From positions 178,328 to 242,327 of the forward strand of contig JAEZKQ010000031.1 in assembly GCA_023436115.1 (NCBI GenBank): a stretch of 64,000 nt of DNA, written 5' to 3'. Position 1 is the first letter of the stretch; each line of letters opens with the position of its first letter. The stretch is from Bacillota bacterium (GTDB taxonomy: Bacteria; Bacillota; Clostridia; Christensenellales; SZUA-584). A program made the position numbers and the translations under genes. Positions 8,999 to 17,664 of this stretch are shown here, one piece after another. The notes under the pieces are model-generated. The model was not told the origin of the DNA and did no database searches. It saw nothing but the letters and a program-made list of their open reading frames with translations.

Positions 8999-9667
8999 TT
9001 ACTTACAAAAGACGTGATCGCCTATCGTGACGATGACTGGTCTTGACCGTATATATTTGTTGCTCGTTTTAGCCGGGTTATAGTAAAACAAAGCTCCGCC
9101 CGATGGATCCCAACCGTTCATGGCATCCTTAGCGGCGCTAATGGCATCCGCATCGGGTGTTAAATTGATCTGCCCGTCATCCACCACTGAGAACGCACCG
9201 CTTTGATAGATCACCTTGGCAACGCTGTTGGGGAAAAGAGAGCTTTCCACACGGTTCAAAACCACAGCTGCCACAGCCACCTTGCCTTTATATGTCTCAC
9301 CTCTCGCTTCGCCGTAGACAAGACGTGCCAGCAGATAGGTATCGTTGCTGTTACCACCACCGCCGCTTGTGCTTCCTTTTGGTGCCGCCACACCCAGCTT
9401 TTCGGCCGTTTGAGCGCCCACAATGCCGTCCACCGTAATACCATGCTTTCTCTGGAACCAAATCACCGCATTTTTCGTCCCTGTACCATACTTACCATCC
9501 ACGTCCCCTTTGTAGTAGCCCCAGTCTTTTAGGCGCTGCTGAATCTCCCGCACGGCCTCGCCGCTGGAGCCCACCTTATAGGATGCCGCAGGAACGGCGG
9601 CACAGCTGCAAAACAAAACCGCAAGCAATGCAAGCAGCAATGCAAGCGGTTTTCTTAGCTTCCTCAT
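8999..9667 (-). CDS. sleB: Spore cortex-lytic enzyme SleB
   Basis: A 222-residue exported hydrolase that cuts the muramic-delta-lactam cortex of the spore during germination. In order: signal peptide (about 1-28), a peptidoglycan-binding repeat (about 31-92, with GSSGEAVREIQQRLKDWGYY), a glycine-rich linker, and the Hydrolase_2 catalytic domain (about 110-220) with the probable catalytic glutamate in VYGEARGE. It is operonic with ypeB. Transcription is expected in the forespore, but I could not identify a sigma-G promoter. Confidence 0.95.
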   Translation of the reverse strand: MRKLRKPLALLLALLAVLFCSCAAVPAASYKVGSSGEAVREIQQRLKDWGYYKGDVDGKYGTGTKNAVIWFQRKHGITVDGIVGAQTAEKLGVAAPKGSTSGGGGNSNDTYLLARLVYGEARGETYKGKVAVAAVVLNRVESSLFPNSVAKVIYQSGAFSVVDDGQINLTPDADAISAAKDAMNGWDPSGGALFYYNPAKTSNKYIRSRPVIVTIGDHVFCK

Positions 9668-9702
9668 GTCCCTAAACTCCTTGATGCGAATAGATCGGCA
9701 TA

Positions 9703-10263
9703 TTATTCAAACATGCTGCTGATAAGCTCTGCAAAGAATGATGTGTACTCCACGTCTTGCTCCTCCAGTGTGTCCATCTCGGTAATACAAAGAGGCGGAA
9801 ACATCACACACCACCAGTTATGACCTTTGCCTTCTCCCAGCGTGACCCGAAGTGCCTGATAGTCCCCTTCGGGATACGTCACATCCTGGTATGTCTTTTC
9901 CGGGAAATGGAACGTTCCCACTTCCGCATGAGCCGAATAATCCAAACCGTTTTCAGTCAGTGTTTCATTTGCCGTCTTCTCTATTATCTCAAGGTTATTT
10001 TCAATATATTCCTGAGCATCCTGCGAATTTGTACAAGCTAACATATCCTCTGACGTGAGATCGAGCACAGCGTCTCGCACCATCAATTTGATTTGCTGAT
10101 CGTCATCCGTATCAGAATTGGCGATAATGTGCAATCGAAACGGGGCTTGTGAACATGCGCTTAGCAGCAGGACGATCGCCATCACAAAAGCAATGATAGA
10201 GATCTTTATATTGCGCCGCATGGAATTGCTTTTTTGGCTTAGGTCTTCTTTTGAAGTGGTCAT
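9703..10263 (-). CDS. spoIIR: Stage II sporulation protein R
   Basis: A 186-residue signalling protein made in the forespore and exported to the intermembrane space. There it triggers the protease SpoIIGA to activate sigma-E in the mother cell. The family core RLHIIANSDTDDDQQIKLMVRDAVL starts near residue 43, and the typical HNWWCVMFPPLC lies near residue 148. A hydrophobic segment ending LLLSAC (about 30-37) could be a lipobox. AAAGGA seven bases before the ATG supports this start; an in-frame ATG at 10221 is the alternative. Confidence 0.94.
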   Translation of the reverse strand: MTTSKEDLSQKSNSMRRNIKISIIAFVMAIVLLLSACSQAPFRLHIIANSDTDDDQQIKLMVRDAVLDLTSEDMLACTNSQDAQEYIENNLEIIEKTANETLTENGLDYSAHAEVGTFHFPEKTYQDVTYPEGDYQALRVTLGEGKGHNWWCVMFPPLCITEMDTLEEQDVEYTSFFAELISSMFE

Positions 10264-10351
10264 ACATTTATCCTTTTATCACAATGTCATATATATGCGC
10301 TATCAATTATGACCACAAATCATTTATTTATACGACTTTCCTAGAATTTAA

Positions 10352-10375
10352 AAAGCCCTCATTGAAGAAGGCTTT
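10352..10375 (-). terminator. Terminator after the padR-DUF2812 pair
   Basis: AAAGCC and GGCTTT pair with a further partly paired inner stem; read on the - strand the hairpin is followed by TTTTAAA. It is placed correctly to end transcription coming from 10484. The rest of 10264-10483 is AT-rich, with no gene seen. Confidence 0.5.
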
Positions 10376-10483
10376 GTTCAGCGCAATTTTATTCGTTTAT
10401 CATCGTATCTAATTACATAAATGTTGAGAAAAAACTACTATGATTTAGCTGCTAAACCCGCATCGGAGGGCAGCTTAATCCAA

Positions 10484-11116
10484 CTATATTAAACCCCTTA
10501 GGGAGCGGCGGTACTGTCGCCTCGTTTTGATATATGCAGCCATATAGAACACGATAATAATAAGAAAAATCAGCCACATAAAACCCCGGCCTATAGCAAA
10601 CGGCGTCTCAAACAGAAAAGCGCGCCAAAATTGTATCCCGCTCATCTCCCAAAGTCCGGGTGTCAAATAAAGCTCCTTTGGATTTGTAAAAGCAGAAAGC
10701 TTATACTGGTTCGTCATCACAATGACGACAAGCAGCGGTATAAACGCTGTGACCAAAGAAAGCCACATCGCGCTAAGCCGTTTGTATCTGCCGGCTTTTG
10801 ATGCAGAATCAGAGAATATATCGTTTGAGGCGTCTTGCTTGGCTTGCATAAAATACTGAGTCCCCGAGCTTTTGTTCCCGGCTATATGCTTCCAGCCGCT
10901 GTCCTCAAAAATACAGATGTAATCCTCAAAATCTTTGTTATTTTTAAAAATACGGTAATCAATTCTGTAATTTTCTTTTTTTGCATCAACCTTTTGAAAG
11001 GTATATCTCCCCGAGCAATTCACGCAAAGCAATTTGTATCCTTTTTCAGACATTTCGGATAACCATCTTTCTTCTTTTGCAAAGTCGAAAAACCACTTAT
11101 ACTGCTTTAACATCAT
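10484..11116 (-). CDS. DUF2812 membrane protein
   Basis: A 210-residue protein. The first 110 residues match the DUF2812 pattern (KQYKWFFDFAKEERWLSEMSEKGYKL near the N-terminus, then FEDSGWKHIAG). Two hydrophobic segments follow, about residues 117-137 and 178-198. The function of the family is unknown, but its members are typically paired with PadR regulators, as here. Its ATG overlaps the padR stop codon (ATGA), so the two are translationally coupled. The DNA is more AT-rich than the neighbouring spore genes. Confidence 0.85.
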   Translation of the reverse strand: MMLKQYKWFFDFAKEERWLSEMSEKGYKLLCVNCSGRYTFQKVDAKKENYRIDYRIFKNNKDFEDYICIFEDSGWKHIAGNKSSGTQYFMQAKQDASNDIFSDSASKAGRYKRLSAMWLSLVTAFIPLLVVIVMTNQYKLSAFTNPKELYLTPGLWEMSGIQFWRAFLFETPFAIGRGFMWLIFLIIIVFYMAAYIKTRRQYRRSLRGLI

Positions 11117-11442
11117 ATTGACATCTCCTCTTGATTAAAAAGCTGACGGCTGATACTGACCAAATGCGTAAGCCGCTGATATTCCATTTGTAAAACTTCT
11201 TTTCCTGCCGGCGTGAGTGTATAGACTTTTCTTCGGGTATCAAGGCTGCCTACCTGAGCGATTATCTTTTGCTTAAGCAGGTTTTCTAACGCGCCATAAA
11301 GCGTACCCGCCGCGATTCTGACTTTTCCCTCGCTTAAGTTTTCAACGTTTTGCATTATCGCATACCCATGATTGGGGCTCAGCAGCGACAGCAATATGTA
11401 ATAAGTTGTTTCAGACAGCGGCAGAAATCTATTTAAGTTCAA
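11113..11442 (-). CDS. PadR-family transcriptional regulator
   Basis: A 109-residue winged-helix repressor of the PadR family. The order is typical: LPLSETTYYILLSLLSPNHGYAIM for the first helices, then GTLYGALENLLKQKII for the recognition helix and DTRRKVYTLTPAGKEVL for the wing. Such small PadR proteins usually repress their own operon and respond to a ligand or to cell-envelope stress. Here the operon is padR-DUF2812, and a dyad sits in its promoter (11463-11485). Confidence 0.93.
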   Translation of the reverse strand: MNLNRFLPLSETTYYILLSLLSPNHGYAIMQNVENLSEGKVRIAAGTLYGALENLLKQKIIAQVGSLDTRRKVYTLTPAGKEVLQMEYQRLTHLVSISRQLFNQEEMSI

Positions 11443-11462
11443 AGGGTCACTTCCTTATTCAC

Positions 11463-11485
11463 ATTATAAAGTTTAACTATATAGT
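11463..11485 (-). promoter_or_regulatory. Putative padR promoter with overlapping dyad
   Basis: Read leftward, TATAAT (11468-11463) lies 21 bases before the padR start. Just upstream is the perfect palindrome ACTATATAGT (11476-11485), between the -10 and where a -35 would be. A dyad here suits autorepression by PadR. No good -35 was found, so this is an inference from placement. Confidence 0.4.
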
Positions 11486-11572
11486 GCGAGTGTATATCGC
11501 CCGACTGTATATGTCAATATTAATTTTTTTATAGGCAATATTTTTTAACTATTTATTATGGGAATTGGTTTG

Positions 11573-11581
11573 TGCTATAAT
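11573..11581 (+). promoter_or_regulatory. Extended -10 promoter before the DUF1934 gene
   Basis: TGCTATAAT is a perfect extended -10 element 28 bases before the start at 11609; the -35 is weak. It points away from the padR promoter, so 11443-11608 is a divergent promoter region. Confidence 0.5.
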
Positions 11582-11608
11582 ACTTAAGAATTTGTAAGGA
11601 GGCTTCGC

Positions 11609-12037
11609 ATGCAGCGGGTTTTACTGACAATAAAAGGCACGCAGCGTGAAGGCGATACAAACGAGCTCATTGAATTAATCACGGAAGGCCGCCTTAAAAA
11701 GGATCCGCAGGGGTTTCTTATCGAATATGATGAGAGTATACTCACGGGCACAGACGGCTGTACCACCTCACTTTTGATCAATGATGACAGCGTTACGCTG
11801 CAGCGAAGCGGCGAAGACGGCATGCAGATGATTATTTCACCCGGGCGTGTTTATAAAAGAGATTTGAGTACGCCAAGCGGCATGATGAGCCTTTATATAT
11901 ACGCGCTTCGTGTTGAAAGCAAGCTAAGTGAAAATGAAGGTTCACTGCTCTTTGAGTATGAACTCAATATGGGAAGCTTGTCGAGCATCAATACAATCGA
12001 TCTTTCGTTTAAAAGAATGAAAGACTGCGTAAATTAG
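11609..12037 (+). CDS. DUF1934 (YwiB-type) beta-barrel protein
   Basis: A 142-residue protein of the DUF1934/YwiB family, which has a calycin-like barrel fold and no assigned role. The pattern of alternating hydrophobic strands, and the segments GFLIEYDESILTGTDGCTTSLLI and FEYELNMGSLSSINTIDLSF, fit the family and its length. A GGAGG ribosome binding site precedes the ATG. It is followed by the metallo-hydrolase and pyrG in the same direction, so it may be in one transcript with them. Confidence 0.85.
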   Translation: MQRVLLTIKGTQREGDTNELIELITEGRLKKDPQGFLIEYDESILTGTDGCTTSLLINDDSVTLQRSGEDGMQMIISPGRVYKRDLSTPSGMMSLYIYALRVESKLSENEGSLLFEYELNMGSLSSINTIDLSFKRMKDCVN

Positions 12038-12065
12038 ATATTATACGGAACAGAGGTGATATTGA

Positions 12066-12713
12066 ATGACTATTGATTGGCTGGGGCACTCCTGCTTTAA
12101 AGTAACCCTAAAGAACGGAACCCGTATACTTTTCGATCCATACGGGGATCAGATCGGTTATGCACCGCTGGATGTGGAAGCCGACATTGTTGTGATTAGC
12201 CATAAACATCATGATCATAGCGACCTTTCTCACGTAAAAGGGGATTATACACTTGTGAGAGAGGCTGGGGTTTATACATTCGGAGATCTGACCATTGAGG
12301 GCATAAAAACCTGCCACGATAAAGAGCAGGGCGCTTTGCGTGGGGAAAACATCTGCTTTATGATCACCATAAACGGCATGAGACTGTGCCACATGGGCGA
12401 TTTGGGCTGTATTCCCGATAATGAGACAATAGGCAAGCTTAAGGGAACAGAAATTCTTTTAATTCCTGTTGGCGGCAATTATACGATTGATGCTTGCGAA
12501 GCGCTTAAAATCTGTGAGATGGTAAAGCCCAATATCATTATACCGATGCATTTTAAAACATCGGCTACTACACTTGATATCGCGCCTCTAAATGATTTTT
12601 TAGAAGCTGCAGGCCGTGAATATGATGTTTCGCACCTTGGTAAGTGTTATATCAAAATCGATAAGGCTTCGCTTAAAAAGCGTACGCGTATTATTGTGAT
12701 GGAGTATCTATAA
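12066..12713 (+). CDS. Metal-dependent hydrolase, UPF0173 type
   Basis: A 215-residue metallo-beta-lactamase-fold protein of the UPF0173 (YtkL-like) group, whose substrate is unknown. It begins MTIDWLGHSCFKV, carries the metal motif HKHHDHSD (about residues 47-54), a further metal aspartate in CHMGDLG, and a late histidine in PMHFKT. An AGAGGTGAT ribosome binding site precedes the ATG. The length is usual for the family. Confidence 0.9.
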   Translation: MTIDWLGHSCFKVTLKNGTRILFDPYGDQIGYAPLDVEADIVVISHKHHDHSDLSHVKGDYTLVREAGVYTFGDLTIEGIKTCHDKEQGALRGENICFMITINGMRLCHMGDLGCIPDNETIGKLKGTEILLIPVGGNYTIDACEALKICEMVKPNIIIPMHFKTSATTLDIAPLNDFLEAAGREYDVSHLGKCYIKIDKASLKKRTRIIVMEYL

Positions 12714-12746
12714 ACGTTATTTCTTTTATTTAATTGGGAGGGGTTA

Positions 12747-14387
12747 ATGTCAACAAAGTTTATATTTGTTACCGGAGGCGTCGTATCGTCGCTCGGTAAA
12801 GGAATTACCGCCGCATCTTTGGGACTGTTGCTAAAAAGCCGTGGACTCAAGGTGTCGCTGCAAAAATGCGATCCATACATCAACGTCGATCCGGGCACAA
12901 TGAGTCCTTTTCAGCATGGTGAAGTTTTTGTGACCGATGACGGCGCAGAGACCGACCTTGATATCGGCCATTACGAACGTTTTACCGACGAAAATTCTTT
13001 TGCCGATTCTAACGTGACGACAGGAAAGGTGTACTGGAAGGTTATTTCCAAGGAACGCCGCGGAGACTACCTTGGCGGAACCGTTCAGGTAATACCGCAT
13101 ATTACCGACGAAATCAAGGCGCGTATATTCAGCGTCGCCAGCAAAGAAAAGCCCGACATCGTCATCACCGAAATCGGCGGCACAGTGGGCGATATCGAAT
13201 CGCAGCCGTTCCTTGAAACCATCCGCCAAATCAAATGGGAGGTCGGCGAGGAAAACTGCATGTATATCCACGTTACGCTGATGCCCTATCTGCATAAAGT
13301 GGGGGAGCTGAAAACGAAACCCACACAGCATAGCGTGAAAGAGCTGCGCACAATCGGTATTGAGCCGGATATCATCGTCTGCCGTACGGAAGTGGAAATC
13401 ACTGACGACATTAAGCGTAAAATTGCGCTGTTTTGCAATGTAAGTCCCGCCTGCGTGGTACAGAACCTAGATGCCGAAACGCTGTATGAAGTACCCATCA
13501 TGCTGCGCAATGAGAAGCTGGACACGCTCGTTTGCGAACGTCTTGGCCTTCCGTGTACACCCTCCGATATTCCGGAATGGGAAAACATTGTCCGCATACA
13601 AAAACAGAAAAAAGAAAAGGTGACCATTGCCATCGTCGGCAAGTACATCGAGCTGCACGATGCTTATTTGAGCATCGCAGAATCTTTAACGCACGCCGGC
13701 ATAGCAAACAAGCTGGATGTGCAGATACTTTGGATCAATGCCGTTGATCTGGAAGAGTCGGACGACTCAGCGGCAAAACTTCTCAAAGACGCTGACGGTG
13801 TTATCGTGCCCGGCGGTTTCGGTGACAGGGGCATAGAAGGAAAAATTAAAGCGATACAGTATTGCCGAGAAAATAAAGTACCGTTCTTTGGTATTTGCCT
13901 TGGCATGCAGCTGGCTATTATCGAGTTTGCACGCAATGTACTCGGGCACAGGGAAGCCAACTCCACGGAGCATTGCTCGGATACGCCTTATCCGTTTATC
14001 GACCTGATGCCGGAACAGAAAAACATTACCGATATGGGCGGTACAATGCGGCTGGGCAGTTATAAATGCAGTCTGAAAAAAGGTTCCTTGGCATATGATG
14101 CCTATCAGACTGACGAAATCAATGAGCGCCACCGCCACCGTTACGAGTTCAACAACGTTTATTTTGAAGAGATGACAAACGCGGGCATGCGTGTAGCGGG
14201 TGTAAACCCGGATCATGGCTTGGTGGAGATTATGGAAATCGCGGATCATCCTTGGTTTGTGGGTGTGCAGTTCCACCCCGAATTCAAATCGCGTCCTATC
14301 CGCTCTCATCCGCTCTTCCGCGAGCTGGTTGCCGCAGCCAAGAAATATAAAGACATACAAAAGGGCAAAAACAAGCCCGGTGTTTAA
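12747..14387 (+). CDS. pyrG: CTP synthase
   Basis: The 546-residue enzyme that makes CTP from UTP, ATP and glutamine. The N-terminal amidoligase domain begins with TKFIFVTGGVVSSLGKGI, which contains the P-loop-like SSLGKG. The C-terminal class I glutaminase domain has its nucleophile at about C384 in GICLGMQ and a catalytic HPE in QFHPEF. A strong GGGAGGGG ribosome binding site precedes the ATG. I do not see the initial G-run leader used for pyrG attenuation in Bacillus. Confidence 0.98.
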   Translation: MSTKFIFVTGGVVSSLGKGITAASLGLLLKSRGLKVSLQKCDPYINVDPGTMSPFQHGEVFVTDDGAETDLDIGHYERFTDENSFADSNVTTGKVYWKVISKERRGDYLGGTVQVIPHITDEIKARIFSVASKEKPDIVITEIGGTVGDIESQPFLETIRQIKWEVGEENCMYIHVTLMPYLHKVGELKTKPTQHSVKELRTIGIEPDIIVCRTEVEITDDIKRKIALFCNVSPACVVQNLDAETLYEVPIMLRNEKLDTLVCERLGLPCTPSDIPEWENIVRIQKQKKEKVTIAIVGKYIELHDAYLSIAESLTHAGIANKLDVQILWINAVDLEESDDSAAKLLKDADGVIVPGGFGDRGIEGKIKAIQYCRENKVPFFGICLGMQLAIIEFARNVLGHREANSTEHCSDTPYPFIDLMPEQKNITDMGGTMRLGSYKCSLKKGSLAYDAYQTDEINERHRHRYEFNNVYFEEMTNAGMRVAGVNPDHGLVEIMEIADHPWFVGVQFHPEFKSRPIRSHPLFRELVAAAKKYKDIQKGKNKPGV

Positions 14388-14398
14388 GCCGGGCTTGT
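14371..14398 (+). terminator. Hairpin overlapping the end of pyrG
   Basis: ACAAGCCCGG (14371-14380) and CCGGGCTTGT (14389-14398) form a perfect ten-base-pair stem, with the pyrG stop codon in the loop. The nearest T run starts 13 bases later (14411), so it is either a weak terminator or a 3'-end stabiliser. Confidence 0.5.
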
Positions 14399-14445
14399 CC
14401 AATTCACCTGTTTTTTAGAAAGTGCGTACCCGTGGAGGAAAATAT

Positions 14446-16080
14446 ATGACAGAATCCAAGGCCAGGAATTTTATAGAAGAAATCATTGACGGTGATCTGG
14501 AGTCAGGACGCGTAGATCATGTACTGACGCGCTTTCCGCCCGAGCCGAATGGTTATCTGCATATCGGACATGCAAAGTCCATCTGTCTGAATTTCGGTAC
14601 AGCCATGAAGTATGGCGGCCAATGCAATCTGCGCTATGACGATACCAATCCCGTCAAAGAGGATGACGAATATATACAGAGCATCCGGCGTGATGTCGAG
14701 TGGCTGGGGTTTACACCCGCTGATATATTCTATGCCTCAGACTATTTTGATTTTATGTTTGAATGTGCGTTAAAGCTCATCAACAAAGGCCTTGCGTATG
14801 TCTGCGATCTAACGGCTGATGAAATAAGAGAGTACCGCGGCACATTGACACAGCCCGGTAAAAATAGCCCGTATCGGGATCGCAGCATTGAGGAGAACAA
14901 GAGACTGTTCCTTGAAATGCGGGACGGCAAATATAAAGACGGCGAGAAAGTCCTGCGCGCCAAGATCGATATGGCAAGTCCGAATCTTAACATGCGCGAT
15001 CCTATTATATACCGGATACTGCGGGCCACGCATCACAGGACCGGCGACAAATGGCTCATTTACCCGATGTACGACTATGCCCATCCGTTGGGCGATGCGC
15101 ACGAGGGCATTACGCACAGCATTTGCACGCTCGAATTCGAGGATCACCGGCCGCTGTACGACTGGGTGGTTAAAAACTGCGAATGCGACCCCGCACCACA
15201 CCAGTACGAATTCGCACGGCTCAATTTAACGCGTACCATCATGAGCAAACGCTATTTAAAGAAGCTCGTTGATGAAAGCTTTGTCTCGGGCTGGGACGAC
15301 CCGCGCATGCCAACGATATCGGGTCTGCGCCGCCGTGGCTATACGCCTGAAGCTATACGCGATTTCTGCGAACGTATCGGTGTGGCTAAATCCAACAGCG
15401 AGGTAGATGCCGGCCTGCTTGAGCATTGTGTGCGTGAGCACTTGGGAGTGATAGCGCCGCGCCGTATGGCCGTGCTCGATCCTTTAAAGGTCATTATTGA
15501 AAATTACGAGGGAGCGGGTGAGACCGTTACTTCTGAAAATCTTCCCAAGAACGACGAGGCCGGTTTGCGCAACGTGAAATTCTCTCGCGAAATTTATATT
15601 GAACGCAGTGATTTTATGGAAGATCCACCGGGCAAGTTTTTCCGTCTGGCGCCAGGCAAAGAGGTGCGACTGAAAGACGCTTATATCATCAAATGCGAAA
15701 GCGTCATTAAAGATGAGAACGGCAATATCACCGAGCTTCGCTGCACATGCGATCCCGATTCCAAGACAGGCGGCCCCACGGCAGGACGCAAGATTAAAGG
15801 CACGCTGCACTGGGTGGATGCCGCAAGCGCAGTGCCTTGTGAAGTCCGTCTGTATGACTATCTGCTCAATGAAGGCGACGGCGATTTTACGGACCGGCTC
15901 AACGCCGATTCACTCAAAGTTCTGCCGAATGCGCTCATTGAAGAAGCGGGCGCAAACGTAACGGTCGGTGAACGTTTTCAGTTCCTGCGGCAGGGATATT
16001 TTTGTGTGGACAGCGACAGCAAACCAGGCCATCTGGTGTTTAACCTTATCGTTAATCTAAAGGACAGCTACAAGGCTTAA
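14446..16080 (+). CDS. glnS: Glutaminyl-tRNA synthetase
   Basis: A class I tRNA synthetase of 544 residues that charges tRNA-Gln directly. It has the HIGH motif in GYLHIGHAKS (about residues 36-45), the DDTNP motif, and a KMSKS-like IMSKRYL near residue 267; the C-terminal half is the beta-barrel anticodon-binding domain. The frame is open to 14422, but GGAGG at 14434-14438 points to the ATG at 14446. Most Firmicutes lack GlnRS and use the GatCAB amidotransferase route, so this gene may have been acquired. gltX follows directly. Confidence 0.97.
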   Translation: MTESKARNFIEEIIDGDLESGRVDHVLTRFPPEPNGYLHIGHAKSICLNFGTAMKYGGQCNLRYDDTNPVKEDDEYIQSIRRDVEWLGFTPADIFYASDYFDFMFECALKLINKGLAYVCDLTADEIREYRGTLTQPGKNSPYRDRSIEENKRLFLEMRDGKYKDGEKVLRAKIDMASPNLNMRDPIIYRILRATHHRTGDKWLIYPMYDYAHPLGDAHEGITHSICTLEFEDHRPLYDWVVKNCECDPAPHQYEFARLNLTRTIMSKRYLKKLVDESFVSGWDDPRMPTISGLRRRGYTPEAIRDFCERIGVAKSNSEVDAGLLEHCVREHLGVIAPRRMAVLDPLKVIIENYEGAGETVTSENLPKNDEAGLRNVKFSREIYIERSDFMEDPPGKFFRLAPGKEVRLKDAYIIKCESVIKDENGNITELRCTCDPDSKTGGPTAGRKIKGTLHWVDAASAVPCEVRLYDYLLNEGDGDFTDRLNADSLKVLPNALIEEAGANVTVGERFQFLRQGYFCVDSDSKPGHLVFNLIVNLKDSYKA

Positions 16081-16110
16081 AAAGCCTCCCTATACCTTGA
16101 AAGGAGACTA

Positions 16111-16146
16111 ATGCGGCCCGATGCGGCCGCATTGCTGTGTTTATGA
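16111..16146 (+). promoter_or_regulatory. Eleven-codon ORF and hairpin at the gltX start
   Basis: AGGAG at 16102-16106 is ideally placed for an ATG at 16111, which opens an 11-codon frame (MRPDAAALLCL). Its TGA (16144-16146) overlaps the gltX ATG (16143-16145). The same bases contain a perfect inverted repeat, ATGCGGCC (16111-16118) and GGCCGCAT (16125-16132). gltX itself has no ribosome binding site close to its start, so its translation is probably coupled to this small frame or governed by the hairpin. Confidence 0.6.
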
Positions 16147-17594
16147 ATCAGATTCGAACACGTTTTGCACCCAGCCCCACGGGCTATCTTCATATCGGCG
16201 GATTGCGTACCGCTCTTTACGCATGGCTTTTCGCCAGAAAGCACGACGGCATCTTTATCCTTCGCATTGAGGATACCGATACCGAACGTGAGGTGGAAGG
16301 CGCAAAAGATGTGATCTATTCCACACTGCGCCAGACAGGGCTTAACTATGATGAAGGTCCCGATTTGGGCGGCCCATACGGCCCATATATTCAAAGCGAA
16401 CGCGCTGAAATTTATAAACAGCATGCCGAGATGCTTGTGGCATGCGGCGCGGCCTATCGGTGCTTCTGCACCAAAGAACAGCTTGCGGAGCAGCGCACTC
16501 AGGCCGAAGCCAGAGGAGAGGCTTATACCTACGGCAAGACCTGCCTTTCTCTGTCTCCCGAAGAGATACAGCGCCGTCTTGACGCAGGTGAGCCATATGT
16601 GATTCGTCAGAATATTCCGCGAACCGGAGATACCACTTACACCGATGCCGTATTCGGCGATATCACGGTTCCCAATGCCGATCTCGACGACAACGTGCTC
16701 CTCAAGGCCGACGGCATGCCCACCTATAATCTCGCCAATGTGGTGGATGACCATCTGATGGGTGTCACACACGTGATACGCGGAGTGGAATACCTATCGT
16801 CCACACCGAAGTATAACCACCTATACCGCGCATTGGGCTGGGAAATACCCACGTATATTCATCTGCCTGTTGTCATGAAGGATAAGCAGCGAAAGCTCTC
16901 CAAAAGACACGGCGATGCGTCTTTCGACGACTTTATCAAAAAGGGATATCTCAAGGAAGCATTAATCAACTATATCGCGCTGCTGGGATGGAGTCCGGGT
17001 ACGGATCAGGAGATATTCACGCTGGACGAGCTGATTCAGGCTTTTTCCATCGAAGGCTTGTCCAAATCATCCGCGATATTCGATGTGGATAAGCTTACAT
17101 GGATGAACGCCCAGTATATTCGCGCATTATCTCGGGACGATTTTATTGCCACGGCCATGCCTTATTTCGAAGAAGCTGGCGTCACCGCGTTTGATTTGGA
17201 TCTCATTGCCGAGATGATACAGCCACGGCTCGAGCGTTTGGACGAAATACCCGGCAAGCTTTCATTTCTTAAGCAAATGCCCGAGTACGATCTTGAACTG
17301 TTTACTCATAAGCGTATGAAAACGGACGCACAGGCCGCACTTCCGGTCCTCAAAGAAGCAAGAATACTGCTTGAAAGCTTAAGCGATTATTCACTTGAAT
17401 CTCTGAAGAACGCGCTCGGCACGCTGGTGGAGCGGCTTGGTGTTAAAAACGGCCAGCTGCTTTGGCCGCTTCGCATTGCCATCACTGGCACAGAAGTCAC
17501 ACCGGGCGGGGCAGTGGAGGCCGCATGCCTGCTAGGCAAAGAAGAAACTTTGCGCAGGCTAGACTTAAGCTTAAAACGGCTTGATGACAAATAG
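16143..17594 (+). CDS. gltX: Glutamyl-tRNA synthetase
   Basis: A class I tRNA synthetase of 483 residues that charges tRNA-Glu. The HIGH motif is in PSPTGYLHIGG (about residues 9-19), and the KMSKS-type motif is KLSKRHGD near residue 253; the C-terminal third is helical and binds the anticodon. I choose the ATG at 16143; a GTG at 16137 is in frame. No ribosome binding site is near either, but an 11-codon ORF with a good site overlaps the ATG. Since glnS is present, this enzyme may be discriminating. Confidence 0.97.
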   Translation: MNQIRTRFAPSPTGYLHIGGLRTALYAWLFARKHDGIFILRIEDTDTEREVEGAKDVIYSTLRQTGLNYDEGPDLGGPYGPYIQSERAEIYKQHAEMLVACGAAYRCFCTKEQLAEQRTQAEARGEAYTYGKTCLSLSPEEIQRRLDAGEPYVIRQNIPRTGDTTYTDAVFGDITVPNADLDDNVLLKADGMPTYNLANVVDDHLMGVTHVIRGVEYLSSTPKYNHLYRALGWEIPTYIHLPVVMKDKQRKLSKRHGDASFDDFIKKGYLKEALINYIALLGWSPGTDQEIFTLDELIQAFSIEGLSKSSAIFDVDKLTWMNAQYIRALSRDDFIATAMPYFEEAGVTAFDLDLIAEMIQPRLERLDEIPGKLSFLKQMPEYDLELFTHKRMKTDAQAALPVLKEARILLESLSDYSLESLKNALGTLVERLGVKNGQLLWPLRIAITGTEVTPGGAVEAACLLGKEETLRRLDLSLKRLDDK

Positions 17595-17615
17595 AAAACT
17601 TATTAAAATTCGAAT

Positions 17616-17656
17616 AAAAAAACGGCCTATCACTTGAAGCGATAAGCCGTTTTTTT
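17616..17656. terminator. Bidirectional terminator between gltX and a small membrane protein gene
   Basis: A run of seven A, then an ACGGCCTATC arm, a short loop, a GATAAGCCGT arm, and a run of seven T. The single mismatch on the + strand is a G-U pair on the - strand, so it works both ways. It ends gltX and the leftward small gene at 17665-17829. Confidence 0.85.
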
Positions 17657-17664
17657 CATTATTC

